In this document: positions 29,130-39,829 of the stretch, one piece after another
Position numbering within the stretch: position 1 is the stretch's first letter
How the letters are laid out: every line of letters starts with the position of its first letter
Assembly (NCBI RefSeq): GCF_000002235.5
Contig: NW_022145594.1
Coordinates: forward strand, 14,735,001-14,799,000
DNA from: Strongylocentrotus purpuratus
Taxonomy: Eukaryota; Echinodermata; Echinoidea; Camarodonta; Strongylocentrotidae
Length of the DNA: 64,000 nt
Direction of reading: 5' to 3'
Position numbers and translations under genes: made by a program
The notes under the pieces: generated by a model
Told to the model about the DNA's origin: nothing
Seen by the model: the letters and a program-made list of their open reading frames with translations, nothing else
The model's database searches: none

Positions 29130-29590
29130 TGTAATATGTGATTTGTTTGCATTAAAGAGGAAACCGATGTGGAAACACTTGCAGGGGAGGATCTGATCTT
29201 GCAACGCATCGAATTTATTGCCGATATCTTGGAGACGAACGAATGGCTCGATATTGTTAAACTGTGACACGTCTCTTGTCTGTGATACAAATACACACAC
29301 TCATAACTAAACATACGTGTGTTAGCATTGTGACAATTCGGAACGTTTCGTTGGTTCATGAAGATAAAATAATTTCCTATATGGTAACACAAATAATTGT
29401 AAAATTAACCTAACAGTGAATGATAAATTTGTTTGAACAGTATTCAATTAAAGATTTCGACATAACAACATCAGCAACTTTTTTGTTTAACCACCATGTG
29501 TTATTTCAAAAATCAATACAAAAAATGATATGAAAGGTTGAAGTATTAACGGTATGAAATGTTGCTTATTATCTTCCTTTTACTGGACCA
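29130..29590 (+). pseudogene. Unit D: decayed Ig1 exon of a third receptor copy
   Basis: From a CATTAAAG acceptor remnant, the sequence follows the Ig1 exons of genes A and B: GGAGAGGA-type start, ATGGCTCGATATTGTT, AACTGTGACAC, GTGACAATTCGGAACG, TTTCGTTGGTTCATGAAGAT and CTAACAGTGAATG. The similarity continues into the following intron. Internal deletions remove part of the B-C strands and the frame is lost, so it cannot encode an Ig domain. The Ig2, stalk and membrane exons were not found nearby. Confidence 0.75.
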
Positions 29591-29974
29591 ATCCTCTAAG
29601 ATGCAAAACATCCTTAACCTTTTTTCTAACAACAAAGATATTCAAGGTTTTCTTTGATGGCGTCACCGTGCAACACCCTCTAGCAGTAAATTCTCCCAAC
29701 CATTTTGGAATTTTCCCAACCTTTTTTCCATGAAAAAGGACATTCGACAGGCTTTACAAAATCTTTAACACTAAAATGCATGGAATGGTACAAAACGCCA
29801 TTATATTGCTTTGTGATTAATTACATTCACCTGAAATGTAATTGGGTTGTAATAATATAGTTGGGAGAATAAAGGAATCGATCAGATCAGTTTTTTAATT
29901 TTTTACCATTATTAATGGTATAATAATAATATCCTAATAGTCCACTCCAAATTGTATTAAACCGAAATTGAAAT

Positions 29975-30172
29975 TCTTTTTGCCCAATTGATCGTGAGCC
30001 CGGCAGCCACTGAGCAGCGCCAGATCGACGTTGCTCTATCCCTTTAGGTTGAACGCCAAACAAGGTAGCAACAAATCCCCCATCTTTTAACGTCTTTGGG
30101 TATGACGCGGCTGGGGTTCGAACCCACGACCCCCCGGTTGTGAGGCGGACGCTCTACTGACTGAGCCAACAC
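29975..30172 (-). mobile_element. tRNA-derived SINE
   Basis: On the minus strand, 30172 to about 30103 reads as a tRNA-like head, with an A box (TGGCTCAGTCAGTAGAGCG), a CTCACAA anticodon-like loop and a B box (GGTTCGAACCC). A non-tRNA body follows containing TTTGGCGTTCAACC and AGGGATAGAGCAACG. The head plus unrelated body is the structure of a Pol III SINE. The tRNA part has no clean acceptor stem, so it is not a tRNA gene. Confidence 0.65.
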
Positions 30173-30244
30173 TCAAACTTTCAGTTTATCTTTATTTGTA
30201 CATATGACATTGAAGTCACAGCACCATTTTCTCTCATCTGAGCA

Positions 30245-31461
30245 ATGTTAGCAAGTCCCTTCAAGTACATCAGACCTGTACTTGATTACGCGTCACCTGT
30301 CTGGTCCTCGTCACTGACCACTGCTCAATCCAATGACATTGAACGTGTGGAGAAAAGGGTCTGTCAAATCATCCTTGGTGGGTATGACTCCTACCGCGGT
30401 GCTTTGGATCACCTCCGTCTTGATTCACTTCACTCACTACAAGAAGGTCTTCTCCTCTCTTTTGCACGTGACCTTTTTACATCAGCTCGCCATCGTGACT
30501 TTCTTCCAAAGTCCCGACGATCACTGTCTGGAAGGCAGTTACGCAACTCACACCTTCTCCATGAACCAAAATGCAGGACCATAATATATTACAATTCTAG
30601 TATCCCATCAATTGTTCGTTCACCAAATAGGAATCCCAACCTCCTCATATAGGTCTAGCTATTTAATCCTAAACCTCGATCTAAATTTGTATGTAGTTTT
30701 ATGAATATAGTTTTGATAAATATGATTTTAATAAATAGAACTTTGATAGAAAGCAGTTTTTAAGAATTTATTTTAAGAAAAGAAATGTCATTTTTAGAGA
30801 TATAATTTAGTTAAATGCAATTTTGATCCGATGAATTATTATAAAAGATATTATCATTGCCAATCTATGCAACTCAGAAGAACAATGTATATTATCTGAC
30901 TTTTTAAAATTTAACTTTGATAAATGCAAGTTGATCAATGCAACACTTATTAATGTTATTTCAATAAATTCAATAAATGTAATTTAATAAATGTAATTTA
31001 ATTTTATGTTTTCAAGCCGGGTTTTACATCACGTATTCATGAAGATCATACATAACAATATTTAATAATTGTATTTTTTTTTATATACACTTCATGTAAA
31101 TTTTACAGTTTAATCATTTAGTTTTAATTTTGTAATGATCAATAATAATTTTTCTCTTAATACATTATCAAAATGTCCTGCACCGACTCTAAAAATGTAT
31201 ATGTGATCCTTCACCCTTTGGTTTTCTATTTATTTCATATCTAAGTATGCAAACCGAACTCAATATTATTATTATTGTTTTCATTATTTATGATTTATTT
31301 ACTATGTACTGTTTATATCTGGATTCATTTAAAATGTTAAAGCATATAACTATATTTTTTTTATGTCTATGGAATTATTTTTACCTTGTACATTCACTTG
31401 CATCAGCCTCCAGCTGTATTGTTGAATATTCGAATACAACCTTATCAAATCAAATCAAATA
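30245..31461 (+). mobile_element. LINE 3' fragment (CR1/Jockey-superfamily C-terminus plus 3' UTR)
   Basis: A frame at 30245-30652 encodes the end of a LINE ORF2: PVLDYASPVWSSSLT, IERVEKRVCQIILGG, YRGALDHLRLDSLHS and a basic end SRRSLSGRQLRNSH. The following 800 AT-rich bases end in an ATCAA microsatellite (CAAATCAAATCAAATAAA, about 31445-31461), a typical LINE tail. The element is strongly 5' truncated. It lies between the unit D exon and the unit D 3' flank. Confidence 0.75.
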
Positions 31462-31489
31462 AAAGTCATTACAATATTAAAGTACAATG

Positions 31490-32080
31490 TATATAGCAAA
31501 AGATGGAATGATCCAAGTGCAGTATAGAGTAGCCTGAAAAGGCTTAGCATAGTACTTTACTGCATGGAAGATTAAATGAGGAAGTATTTTAATGTTTTAA
31601 TTGAGTTTGATTTTCATACTAACTCTTGAATTTAGGTATACCGTCCATGGGATGCGTATGGCAAGTAATAAATCGCTAATAAAAAATGTAAAACAAAATA
31701 AATGTTTGAAGCAATCATTTCATCAGAGACTGGTTTGTGGAACCAAATGATAAGTGCCCTTTATGTATTAGTAGAGTGACAGTTTTAAGCACCTTATTGT
31801 TAACTGAAAGTAGAATTTATATTTTGCGACGTCCACTTGTCTGATAAGTGTTTGATATAATGCCCGCCCCCACGTGAATAGATCACGGGGTGAGTTACAT
31901 GTAGCATAAACAATTGAAATTCGTTGAATCTAGATTGACATGTAAGTTGAAAAAAACTTAGAAAAGATAAAAAATTACCCAACGAAAGTGTTAATAATAA
32001 CTCAAAGATGACGACATCATTATAAAGAAATGAAACTTTGACCATAGTCAATCCGATACTATGAATTGAATTAACCGGGG
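31490..32080 (+). repeat. Unit D 3' flank, homologous to units B and C
   Basis: It aligns with 51020-51600 (B) and 62570-62920 (C). Common landmarks are GTAGC.TGAAAAG, CTGCATGGAAGAT, AAGCACCTTATTGTTAACTG, GACATGTCCACTTGT-like and GTTGAATCTAGATTGACATG. B and D are closer to each other than to C. Confidence 0.75.
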
Positions 32081-32625
32081 TTAATATACGATTGATTATG
32101 AACCTACTGATATGGAAAGCATTACGAAGTGAACTTGTTTTATTGAATTATACTCATATTAAAGATATAGTTTTAAAACAAAGAAGATAAATCAGGACAA
32201 GGTTGCTGAAAAGAAATAGATAAAGAACATTCAAGGCTTTCAATATTTCATTTGCAATGGAATGTCTAACTGCAATTTTTTTCTTTTCCTTGCCAGGATT
32301 CTTGCTTGACGACGTCGTTGTATTTACATAACTGATTTAGATGCATAGTTAAAAAGTAGAATATGAAACACAAAAAGAGTTATTCAAACATTGGCAGATC
32401 TATGATACGAAGACAAAAAGTCATTAAGAGACAGCTATATAATTGCATTTTATTATTTATGATTCAAGAATTGGATTATTGGCTTTGTTGATGAAGATGA
32501 TTACATGGCGATTTTCCATCGGTGATTAGATGATTTTCGCCGGGAGAGGGCGTTGTTTTCTTCACATTTCCATAGATGTATTGTAGTTATTCATAAAATA
32601 ATATTATTAGGTCCAAAGTAGGCTT

Positions 32626-32979
32626 CAGGCGCGAAAGCAGGATTTTTTCGAAGTGGGGGGGGGGGGGGGGGGGTTAAATTCGTAAATCGCGCCGAAAATT
32701 TCGCAACGACTCAGCCAGGAAGGGGGGGGGGGAGGGTAAGAGGACATATCTGTTTTTGCTTTGGTCCCAAAAATGTGGAAATTTGATCGATCGATATTTC
32801 GCTCCGTTGGGGGGGGGGGGGGGGGAGGAGGGAAAGGGTAAGGTAACCTTTTTTGGGGTTACCCATTAGCATAATTATTTTGTTTTAATTATTATTATAT
32901 TGTTTTTCTTCTTTTATTTAAAACAAAATGAGAGGGGTATTTCCTCCAAAACACACCTCCTCCTGGTTGTACGCGCCTG
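32626..32979. mobile_element. G-rich hAT-type MITE (354 bp)
   Basis: The ends are CAGGCGCG and CGCGCCTG. The flanks GTAGGCTT (32618-32625) and GTAGACTT (32980-32987) form an 8-bp target duplication with one mismatch, the hAT signature. The interior carries three long poly-G runs (near 32657, 32720 and 32808). Confidence 0.65.
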
Positions 32980-33654
32980 GTAGACTTATTCATAAATACC
33001 TAGGACTATTCCTATTAAATGAAATTTGCGATACGCCGCGTTTCACTTGGCTACAAATAACCGACCTATTATGCTCAACTGTGTAAGTATAAAAGTATGC
33101 ATTGATAAAAGGACTTGGTAATTCTTCTCCCCTGTAATTACCAGTGCCGGAACTCTGACAATACGTTTTTCATTTTATCAACTTGACCAATTTAGCGAAT
33201 CATTCATGTATGGACCTCCTCTTTTATGAAACGCTTATCTCAGCTGCCTGGACCAGATCCCACCCTAAGAGGAACAAACGAATGTAAAGAAGTAACTACT
33301 TTGGCAGATTACCGTTTTGAAAGAAGATGGTGTAGGCCTAAACGTAGGGTAATCTACATGACAAAACAAACAACCACTCTAACTTATATACCTTTACGAG
33401 TGCATGTAACCCTTTTAGAGCAGGTTTGAGTAAAATATCGTGATCAACCTAAAGCCGGTCTTGGTTTGAGCGGGCATATGAAATGTTCAAATGTTATGTT
33501 CTGAAAAAACGACCCCTTACTCTTCCTCTCTTTCCCTACGGAATATCACTCTTGTCTTGAGTTCCTCCGGAGGTATAGCCACGGATATGAGATTTTTCCT
33601 TCTGCCATTAATCATTTCCCTAGTGAAGTCTATGAGCAGTATGGTTCTACGATG

Positions 33655-33712
33655 GGAGGGGGGGGGGGGGGGGTGAGGTTTGAGCCGCTCAGTCCCCCCC
33701 CCCCCTCTTCTC
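33655..33712. repeat. Poly-G and poly-C pair (potential hairpin)
   Basis: A run of about 15 G and a run of about 13 C are separated by about 25 bases that include GAGCCGCTC. The two runs could pair in single-stranded DNA or RNA. Confidence 0.7.
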
Positions 33713-34079
33713 AACAAAATGAAAAAAATCGAAGAAAACAAAATGTGTATATTTGTTTATGTTAAATGGATTTAAATGATCTACTTGATACAAATTAGCG
33801 CAATGAATCCAAGCTCCTAATAATGCTCGAGCAAGATAAAATTATTCATGTATAGCCATTCAAATACATTTTGTGAATACAACACATTTTGTTTTGCATG
33901 TCATGAAAGGTGCCTAATGTCCTTCTTCCGACAGGCTGAGTTAATGTTGAATCTGTCCCTAGGAAATGCATGGAAGAAGAATACAATTGGATATTTAGTT
34001 TGTATAAAGTTTGTATATAGACTGCCTGAGACACCTAATACAGGACCTCATGTACATGCGTATTTCACTTCTTTTCCCC

Positions 34080-34335
34080 AGAAAAAAATATGGAATTCGG
34101 GCAGAGGCGAATCAAGCCGGCAGCCAGGGCGGGGGCCCAACAGGGGGTTAAATTCGCTAGATCACGAATCAACCGGCGAATAAGCGTGGGGGGGGGGGGG
34201 GGGGGTAATGAGCACTATTTTTGTTGTTGTTCAATTTTGAGAAGATATTAAGCGGCGAATAAGAAACGCGGGGGGGGGGGGTAATAAACACTTATTTCAT
34301 TATTTTTTTCTCAAAGGGTGAGGGGGAGGGGATAA
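34080..34335. repeat. G-rich dispersed repeat
   Basis: The words GGCGAATAAGCG and GGCGAATAAGAAACG, each followed by a long poly-G run, occur twice about 70 bases apart. The style matches the G-rich MITE at 32626 but no TIRs are visible. Confidence 0.45.
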
Positions 34336-34369
34336 TGAGATTAATTTGTTTTCTACACCCCTCCCCTTT

Positions 34370-34625
34370 TTGAGTCCTCATAACTTAGCACCTTCTTACC
34401 TTCAGGTAGGCTTAATCAATCCTAATGATGTACATGAGCATCATACAAGGCAAATAGACAGTGGATGTTTACGTGTGCCTAGATTTCACACTGATTGTTA
34501 TAAGTGTAGCCCAATTGTTTCTTCCATATTTGAATGGAATAAGCTGGATAATTCATTGAGAACAGCTTCCTCTGTCAATTCATTTAAGAGATTGTTTAAA
34601 CAAAGTTGTAATTTGTGAATGGCTC
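34370..34625 (+). mobile_element. LINE ORF2 C-terminal fragment
   Basis: A frame reads LRVPRFHTDCYKCSPIVSSI then FEWNKLDNSLRTASSVNSF and KRLFKQ, stopping at 34618. This matches the last 60 or so residues of many CR1/L2-type LINE ORF2 proteins (the WN.LP..IR...S..FK pattern). The rest of the element was not seen next to it. Confidence 0.6.
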
Positions 34626-35239
34626 AGCCGTACATACACTACGTGCATGTTCTGTAATATTTACATGACTTATTCACATAATTGCGACTTAATTAATATT
34701 TTCCTATTGACATTACTGTTTACTAGGTTAATGATTATGTTTATTTTGCAAACGAGTATTATTTTTGTAACTGTTCTGTATAAATGTTATAAACGATGTT
34801 CATTTAGGGCCCCATGGAAGACCACTTAACGAGATACATTTAAGTCATAATTTGAACTCTGACCTACATTCTGACCGCAGTAAATTTGATACAGAAACGC
34901 GAATACTGCTACTTCAAAAATCAAACAGTTACTCACCTTAACAAATCTCTCTAAAGCTTAAGGCTTTACTTCTGTAACATTTCCGAAAGTTTCTGATGTG
35001 GCAGAACATAAACGTGCCTTTGAAATATATCTTGAGCCATTAATAAGTATTAATACATAGATAAAATCGAAATTACTACTGAAGAAGGATTTAACGAGCA
35101 ACTAGAAATAAGAAATAAGTTAAAAGATTTTAAATTGACTCACCTGAACTGATTATCATTACTTAACAATATTTATGATCGTCGTATCATTCAGGAAAGA
35201 CTGCACATAGATTTGTGCTATGAAGTGAAAATCATGAAC

Positions 35240-35480
35240 ATGATTTGATAGATGATTTGAAATTGTTAATAGATGGATATGAGAAAGGATATGAAAAGGA
35301 GAGGTGGTGTTGCAGTCTACATCAGATCGAATTTGAAATATAATGTTCCAACGACCTCGAATTATTAGCTATTAAATTGCGAATATCACACAGAAAAACA
35401 ATATTGAAACTTATGTGGTATCGACCACAAAAGACAAGTGCAGAGGTGTTTCGGCAATTTGCACAGGTCCTACCCCAAAA
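35240..35480 (+). mobile_element. LINE endonuclease relic
   Basis: Broken frames give GVAVYIRSNLKYNVPTTSN, LLAIKLRISHRKTILKL, then WYRPQKTSAEVFRQFAQVL. This is the GGVAIYIR...YRPP motif pair of non-LTR endonucleases. Probably the same element as the RT relic at 36340-37190. Confidence 0.55.
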
Positions 35481-36001
35481 TTGATGATAATGAATATATA
35501 CCCCTTTCTTCTTGCCATCTATGTAGTTGACATGACGAAAACTCGTCGTTTAAAATTGAAACCCTCATTTGACTTTCACCACTACTAGAGCTGAGATTGT
35601 GATAAGCCCTAAGTAAACACTAGCGCTGTAATCCACCCCACCGAGACCTTGATGAGTTGAGAGAGAAAGAGATAATCATGGTAGAGGGGGAAAGGAAGGG
35701 AGAAGGGAGAAAGAGACACATGCAGGGGTTCGCTGCCAGAGTTAAAATTGTTGTTATATCGCCAATTATGGGTCATTTTGCTTTGTTCGAACTTTCATTT
35801 TGGTCTTCATCTAAATTATTAGTGACTTTAGGACATGAAAATATCTTAAAACAAGTAAAATACTTATTTCCTACTTCTCATTTCCTTTCAGGCAGAGCCC
35901 CAGTAGGAGTTTGTTTACACTAGTATTACGTAAGATGATGAAGAGTCCAGCTGCAATCCAATATCTTAATCTCTCACTCAGAGCCTCGAGGCTCTGTCCA
36001 A

Positions 36002-36250
36002 GTTTTTAACGAGAGAAACGAAATTGGGGTACTGAGACCCCACCAGATTCCCATTGGTGCCTGTGTTATAGTAGTAGCTCTCTCAAAGTTTTAACGAGAG
36101 AAACGAAACTGGGGTATTGCTACCCCACCAGATTACAAAGTTTTAACGAGAGAAACGAATCTGGGGTAGTGACACCCCACCAGATTACATTGACTGCTGT
36201 GCTATAGTGGTGGGGTATAGTATCCCAAGTCCCTGGTTTTAACGAGAGCT
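36002..36250. repeat. Tandem repeat of about 50 bp (GTTTTAACGAGAG units)
   Basis: Three units start near 36003, 36088 and 36140 and read TTTTAACGAGAGAAACGAA, then CTGGGGTA, a variable loop and TACCCCACCAGATT. A partial fourth unit lies at 36235. Within each unit TGGGGT and ACCCCA can pair as a small hairpin. Confidence 0.75.
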
Positions 36251-36339
36251 TTTCGTAATGATCTAACAACCTGTATGGAAAAAGTGTAATATATCGTTGT
36301 ATACAGTCTACACATTTATATATGACCCTGGTAAAACAA

Positions 36340-37190
36340 CAACGGTTATTGCAGATGTGGTCAATGCTGATCTTTTACGTCTCTCTAATGGTTGAATTCA
36401 AACAAATCATGTCAGCATGCTTAAAAGTGTGAAGTCATGCTAGTTGGATCAAAAATCAAGGACAAAGATAAAACACTTAAAGGGATAGTTGAGTTTTGTT
36501 TTCAGACCGCAAATGCTTTCAAAGTGCATGGTTGTTGCTCTTATTGTTATCTATGACATTTATAGTGCCCTTTTAGAACCTAAAATTGCTATGAAGGTAA
36601 TTTTAGACCCCAAAATGTGTGAAATTTAGCCAATACGATCGTACCAATTCAGCTCCACTTTGAAAAAAACACGGTGACCGTTATTTAATTATTTAATTAA
36701 AAATAACAAAACATGAGCCGGCTGATTGTGGACAACATAAGCAACTCGAAAATGCCAACCGAAAAGCCACCATCGGCATTGGCTGAAATACGACGTATAA
36801 GGCGTTATTTCGTTTTTTCAACGGTTTTCAACGATTTTTTTCAAATTTTTCAAAATATCTAATATTTGTGGTGGTACAAAGGTATTATAAATCGTTATAT
36901 TTCAGTCGTCTCTGAACCGATTTTGATCAAACAAAGATGATTTTGTCATTTAAATATTATGTTCTTTCAAATTTGACACTCAGTTTTGCATTATCTCACA
37001 CAAACAAATATTTTGTGTAGCGCCCTCTGCAACAGAACTCAACTATCCCTCTAATGTACTTATCTAGAACGAAAAATTAAAACAGATAATCCATTACATT
37101 TATCTAAGTATGTTATTGATCAGTGTCTCAAGTGGGATGTTTATCGAGCATATACATGTTTTGAGAAAAGATGCGGCAAATGTGACGTAG
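36340..37190 (+). mobile_element. LINE reverse-transcriptase relic, split by a MITE
   Basis: Before the MITE (36340-36480) the sequence reads VNADLLRLSNG, HVSMLKSVKSC and LDQKSRTKIKHLN-like pieces. After it (37055-37190), STLHLSKYVIDQ and CLKWDVYRAY follow. This matches the LINE RT thumb and downstream region (LN.KS..MLIGS, then YLKWD.HI). Stops and frame changes are frequent. Confidence 0.55.
36481..37050. mobile_element. TTAA-flanked MITE (570 bp), piggyBac-like
   Basis: The termini are AGGGATAGTTGAGTT and AACTCAACTATCCCT. The left flank is TTAA and the right is CTAA, a decayed TTAA duplication. A second, incomplete copy ends at 60569 with an intact TTAA after it and shares the GTGTAGCGCC.TCTGCAACAG inner end. 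TTAA targets suggest piggyBac-type mobilisation. Confidence 0.65.
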
Positions 37191-37236
37191 GCATTATTCT
37201 TTTATTTTTGACGCACGCGCAAATTTTACTCTGCCT

Positions 37237-38100
37237 GGGATATTGACCTTGACCTAAAACTAATGGGTACTAAATGTAATAAGTTTTGATTGCTGGTTAT
37301 GAAGATATGATTGATCATGTGATGATATCATGGTTTTCTCTTCTTTGTTTTCTATTTCTGACGAACTAAAGTTACGAAAAGAGAACATACAAAAAACAAG
37401 ATTTCCAAGAAATTAAGAGTTGATCTGCAGGGTCTGCTGCGATCCCATAATAATATACACCGTGTTTTGACAAAGTGGAACAGTGTTAAAATAGCTCTGT
37501 GCAAAAGTTAACGTTTGTTCTTATGTTGTTGTTGTTAATGTGATTATTAGTTCATTTAGTTATTCATATTTTTTTATATTTATTTAGTGTCAAGGATCGT
37601 CATAAATATTTTCAAATCACTTCTAGGTTTGAGATATTGCTCACTTGTATATCTCTATATATATTTTTATAGAACAAAAGCATAATTTTATACGCATTGC
37701 AAATAAGACCTCTGAGCACTGTACACTTAGTGCGTTAGAAAAAACATGAACATGAATGTGATTTGACCTTCATAAGATGATTATGAAGATTATATTATGT
37801 ATTAGTTTAATAGGCATCGTGTTTCAATCTTAGCATTTAATGGGAGCAGAAAAGGAAGCAAAGGAAGCAAAGTGAAGATCTACCATAACCCTCTATTATG
37901 CTTATGTATTTAAGTGAGAGTGCACCAACTTAAAAAAAAAAAATATGCGTACTGTACAGCATTACTGTGGTAACAATATGACCGTTTGCGACTTGGTTGC
38001 ATTTCTGTCTTGTAAACCTTTCAAAAAACAGTTCACTTCTCCAATTGAAATGTAATTTGTTCGTGTATTTTGAAACGGAGTAAAAAAGGAACCAAGAATG
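37237..38100 (+). promoter_or_regulatory. 5' flank of receptor gene B, conserved with gene A
   Basis: This is the paralogue of 3330-4216. The last 130 bases share the GGTTGCATT, TAAACC.T..AAA..CAGTTCA and CAATTGAAAT words with gene A. It is the likely promoter and 5' UTR; no core element was identified. Confidence 0.5.
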
Positions 38101-38149
38101 ATGTGGCAGTTATGTTTTTTTCTTATCGGATTCAAATTTTCTTCCGCTA
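38101..38149 (+). CDS. Gene B exon 1: signal peptide
   Basis: Encodes MWQLCFFLIGFKFSSA and ends phase 1 at GTAAGT, matching gene A exon 1. Confidence 0.8.
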
Positions 38150-39790
38150 GTAAGTATGGCAAAGAATAGTCTCAATGTGAATTTCTTGTCATTGATTTGT
38201 TCCATACAAACTGGAGTTGTAATGCTGGCTTTCTGACAATTCGTCCGTATTTTCACGAAGTGACGTTAGTGAATGAACATCGCATACAATTTGCGTGCAT
38301 ATTTTCCTCACTACCGTCACTTCGTGAATACAGGAACGAATTATGACAATATATGAATGTTTGAAGTAATATTACTATAAAAATAAACAATACTTGACCT
38401 CGCTTGTTCACGACTTGATAATTATATTTAGTAATCTAAACCTGAAATCGGTAACCAAAGTTTTTGAATTATTACAATAAACTAAAAAAGCATGCCAGAA
38501 AAGGCGATCAAGATGTACATTCTTTTTCATCGCATTTTCACTATTCATTTTGCATAATGTGCGCCCCTCCAGGGGCTCCTGACACTTTTGTTGTCTACAT
38601 ACGTTACCCCGTTCCTTCCGGGAACCTGGTATACCAGGCTCCCGTGGAGCCCACTCACAGACGGGAACCTGGTATACCAGGTTCCCATAATAGGCAGGTA
38701 GACGACGTCTTTACAAGCCTAAAATTGCCTTTCCCTGCCATTAATTTACTTAACTAATGGATTTGAGGGTTTATCCAAAGTATACGCTATCATTATCCAT
38801 TACTCATGTTTTGTTTACTTTAATATTATTCATTATATTTGTACTTTTTCATAAGCATGTCAAGTTTTCTCTCACATAAAATTCGTACAGCAGCGTATTG
38901 GAGCTCCGCGATGTCTGTCGAACAGATATTGACTTTCGCTGAGACCCTTCATGCACAGAATACCAATACTGCTGGTATTTCAATTGGGAGCAGCGCAAAG
39001 CCAAAGCCTATAACGGCACGCGCGGAACAATGCACTTCACTGCACATGAAAGGAAAATCCAAAGGTCAGCTCTCTATTGTCAACAATAACAAGCAGTATT
39101 ATAAGTCTAAAGCATGATCGGGAGGTTGCACTCGATTTAGTCTCTGAAAACGAGTTTTGATCAGGTGTATGTTGAATTTATTATTATGACATTTTGTATC
39201 ACCGACCCCCTCCCCCCCCCCCCTCCTCAAAGCTCAGATTTATTATTTAGTTTGTCTTTCTTTTTGTTTGTTTATATTTTCTGGCTAAAGTATGATGTCT
39301 GACGTATAGTAACGTCAATATAGCATAATAAACATTTTTGTATAGCAGTTTGATGCAACATAGATTTACATTCAAAAGTTTTACTTGTATAAGTATTGGA
39401 CAGTAATATTCTTCTCATTTCGACTTTATCAGCCGCTCACTCTCTATAGCGTTCCCTATACTAAGGCATATGTGAGAGGGGGGGAGGTACATTTGAGAGG
39501 AGATATAAATTATTTGAGAAAGAGGGGGAGATAGACAGTTATCTCCGATCCCCCCCCCCCCCCAGCTCTGATTGTCTTCTTTTGTGTACGTTTCTTTTTT
39601 TGTTTGATTATATCTTTTCGCTAAAGTATAATGTCTGACGTATAACATCAGGGATATGTTATAATAATTAATCTCAAGAAAGGGATGATGCCGGAATGCA
39701 AGTAAATGGCGGAATAGTAGACAATATTATGAAAGATGAAGATGGAAAACGACGTAGAAAGAGAGATAGAGAGAGAGAGAGAGACAGCGA

Positions 39791-39829
<39 letters not shown>

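Noticed and set aside
30103-30172. Possible functional tRNA gene (Val-like loop, minus strand)
   Set aside because: A and B boxes are good, but the acceptor stem does not pair cleanly and a SINE body follows, so it is a tRNA-derived SINE head.
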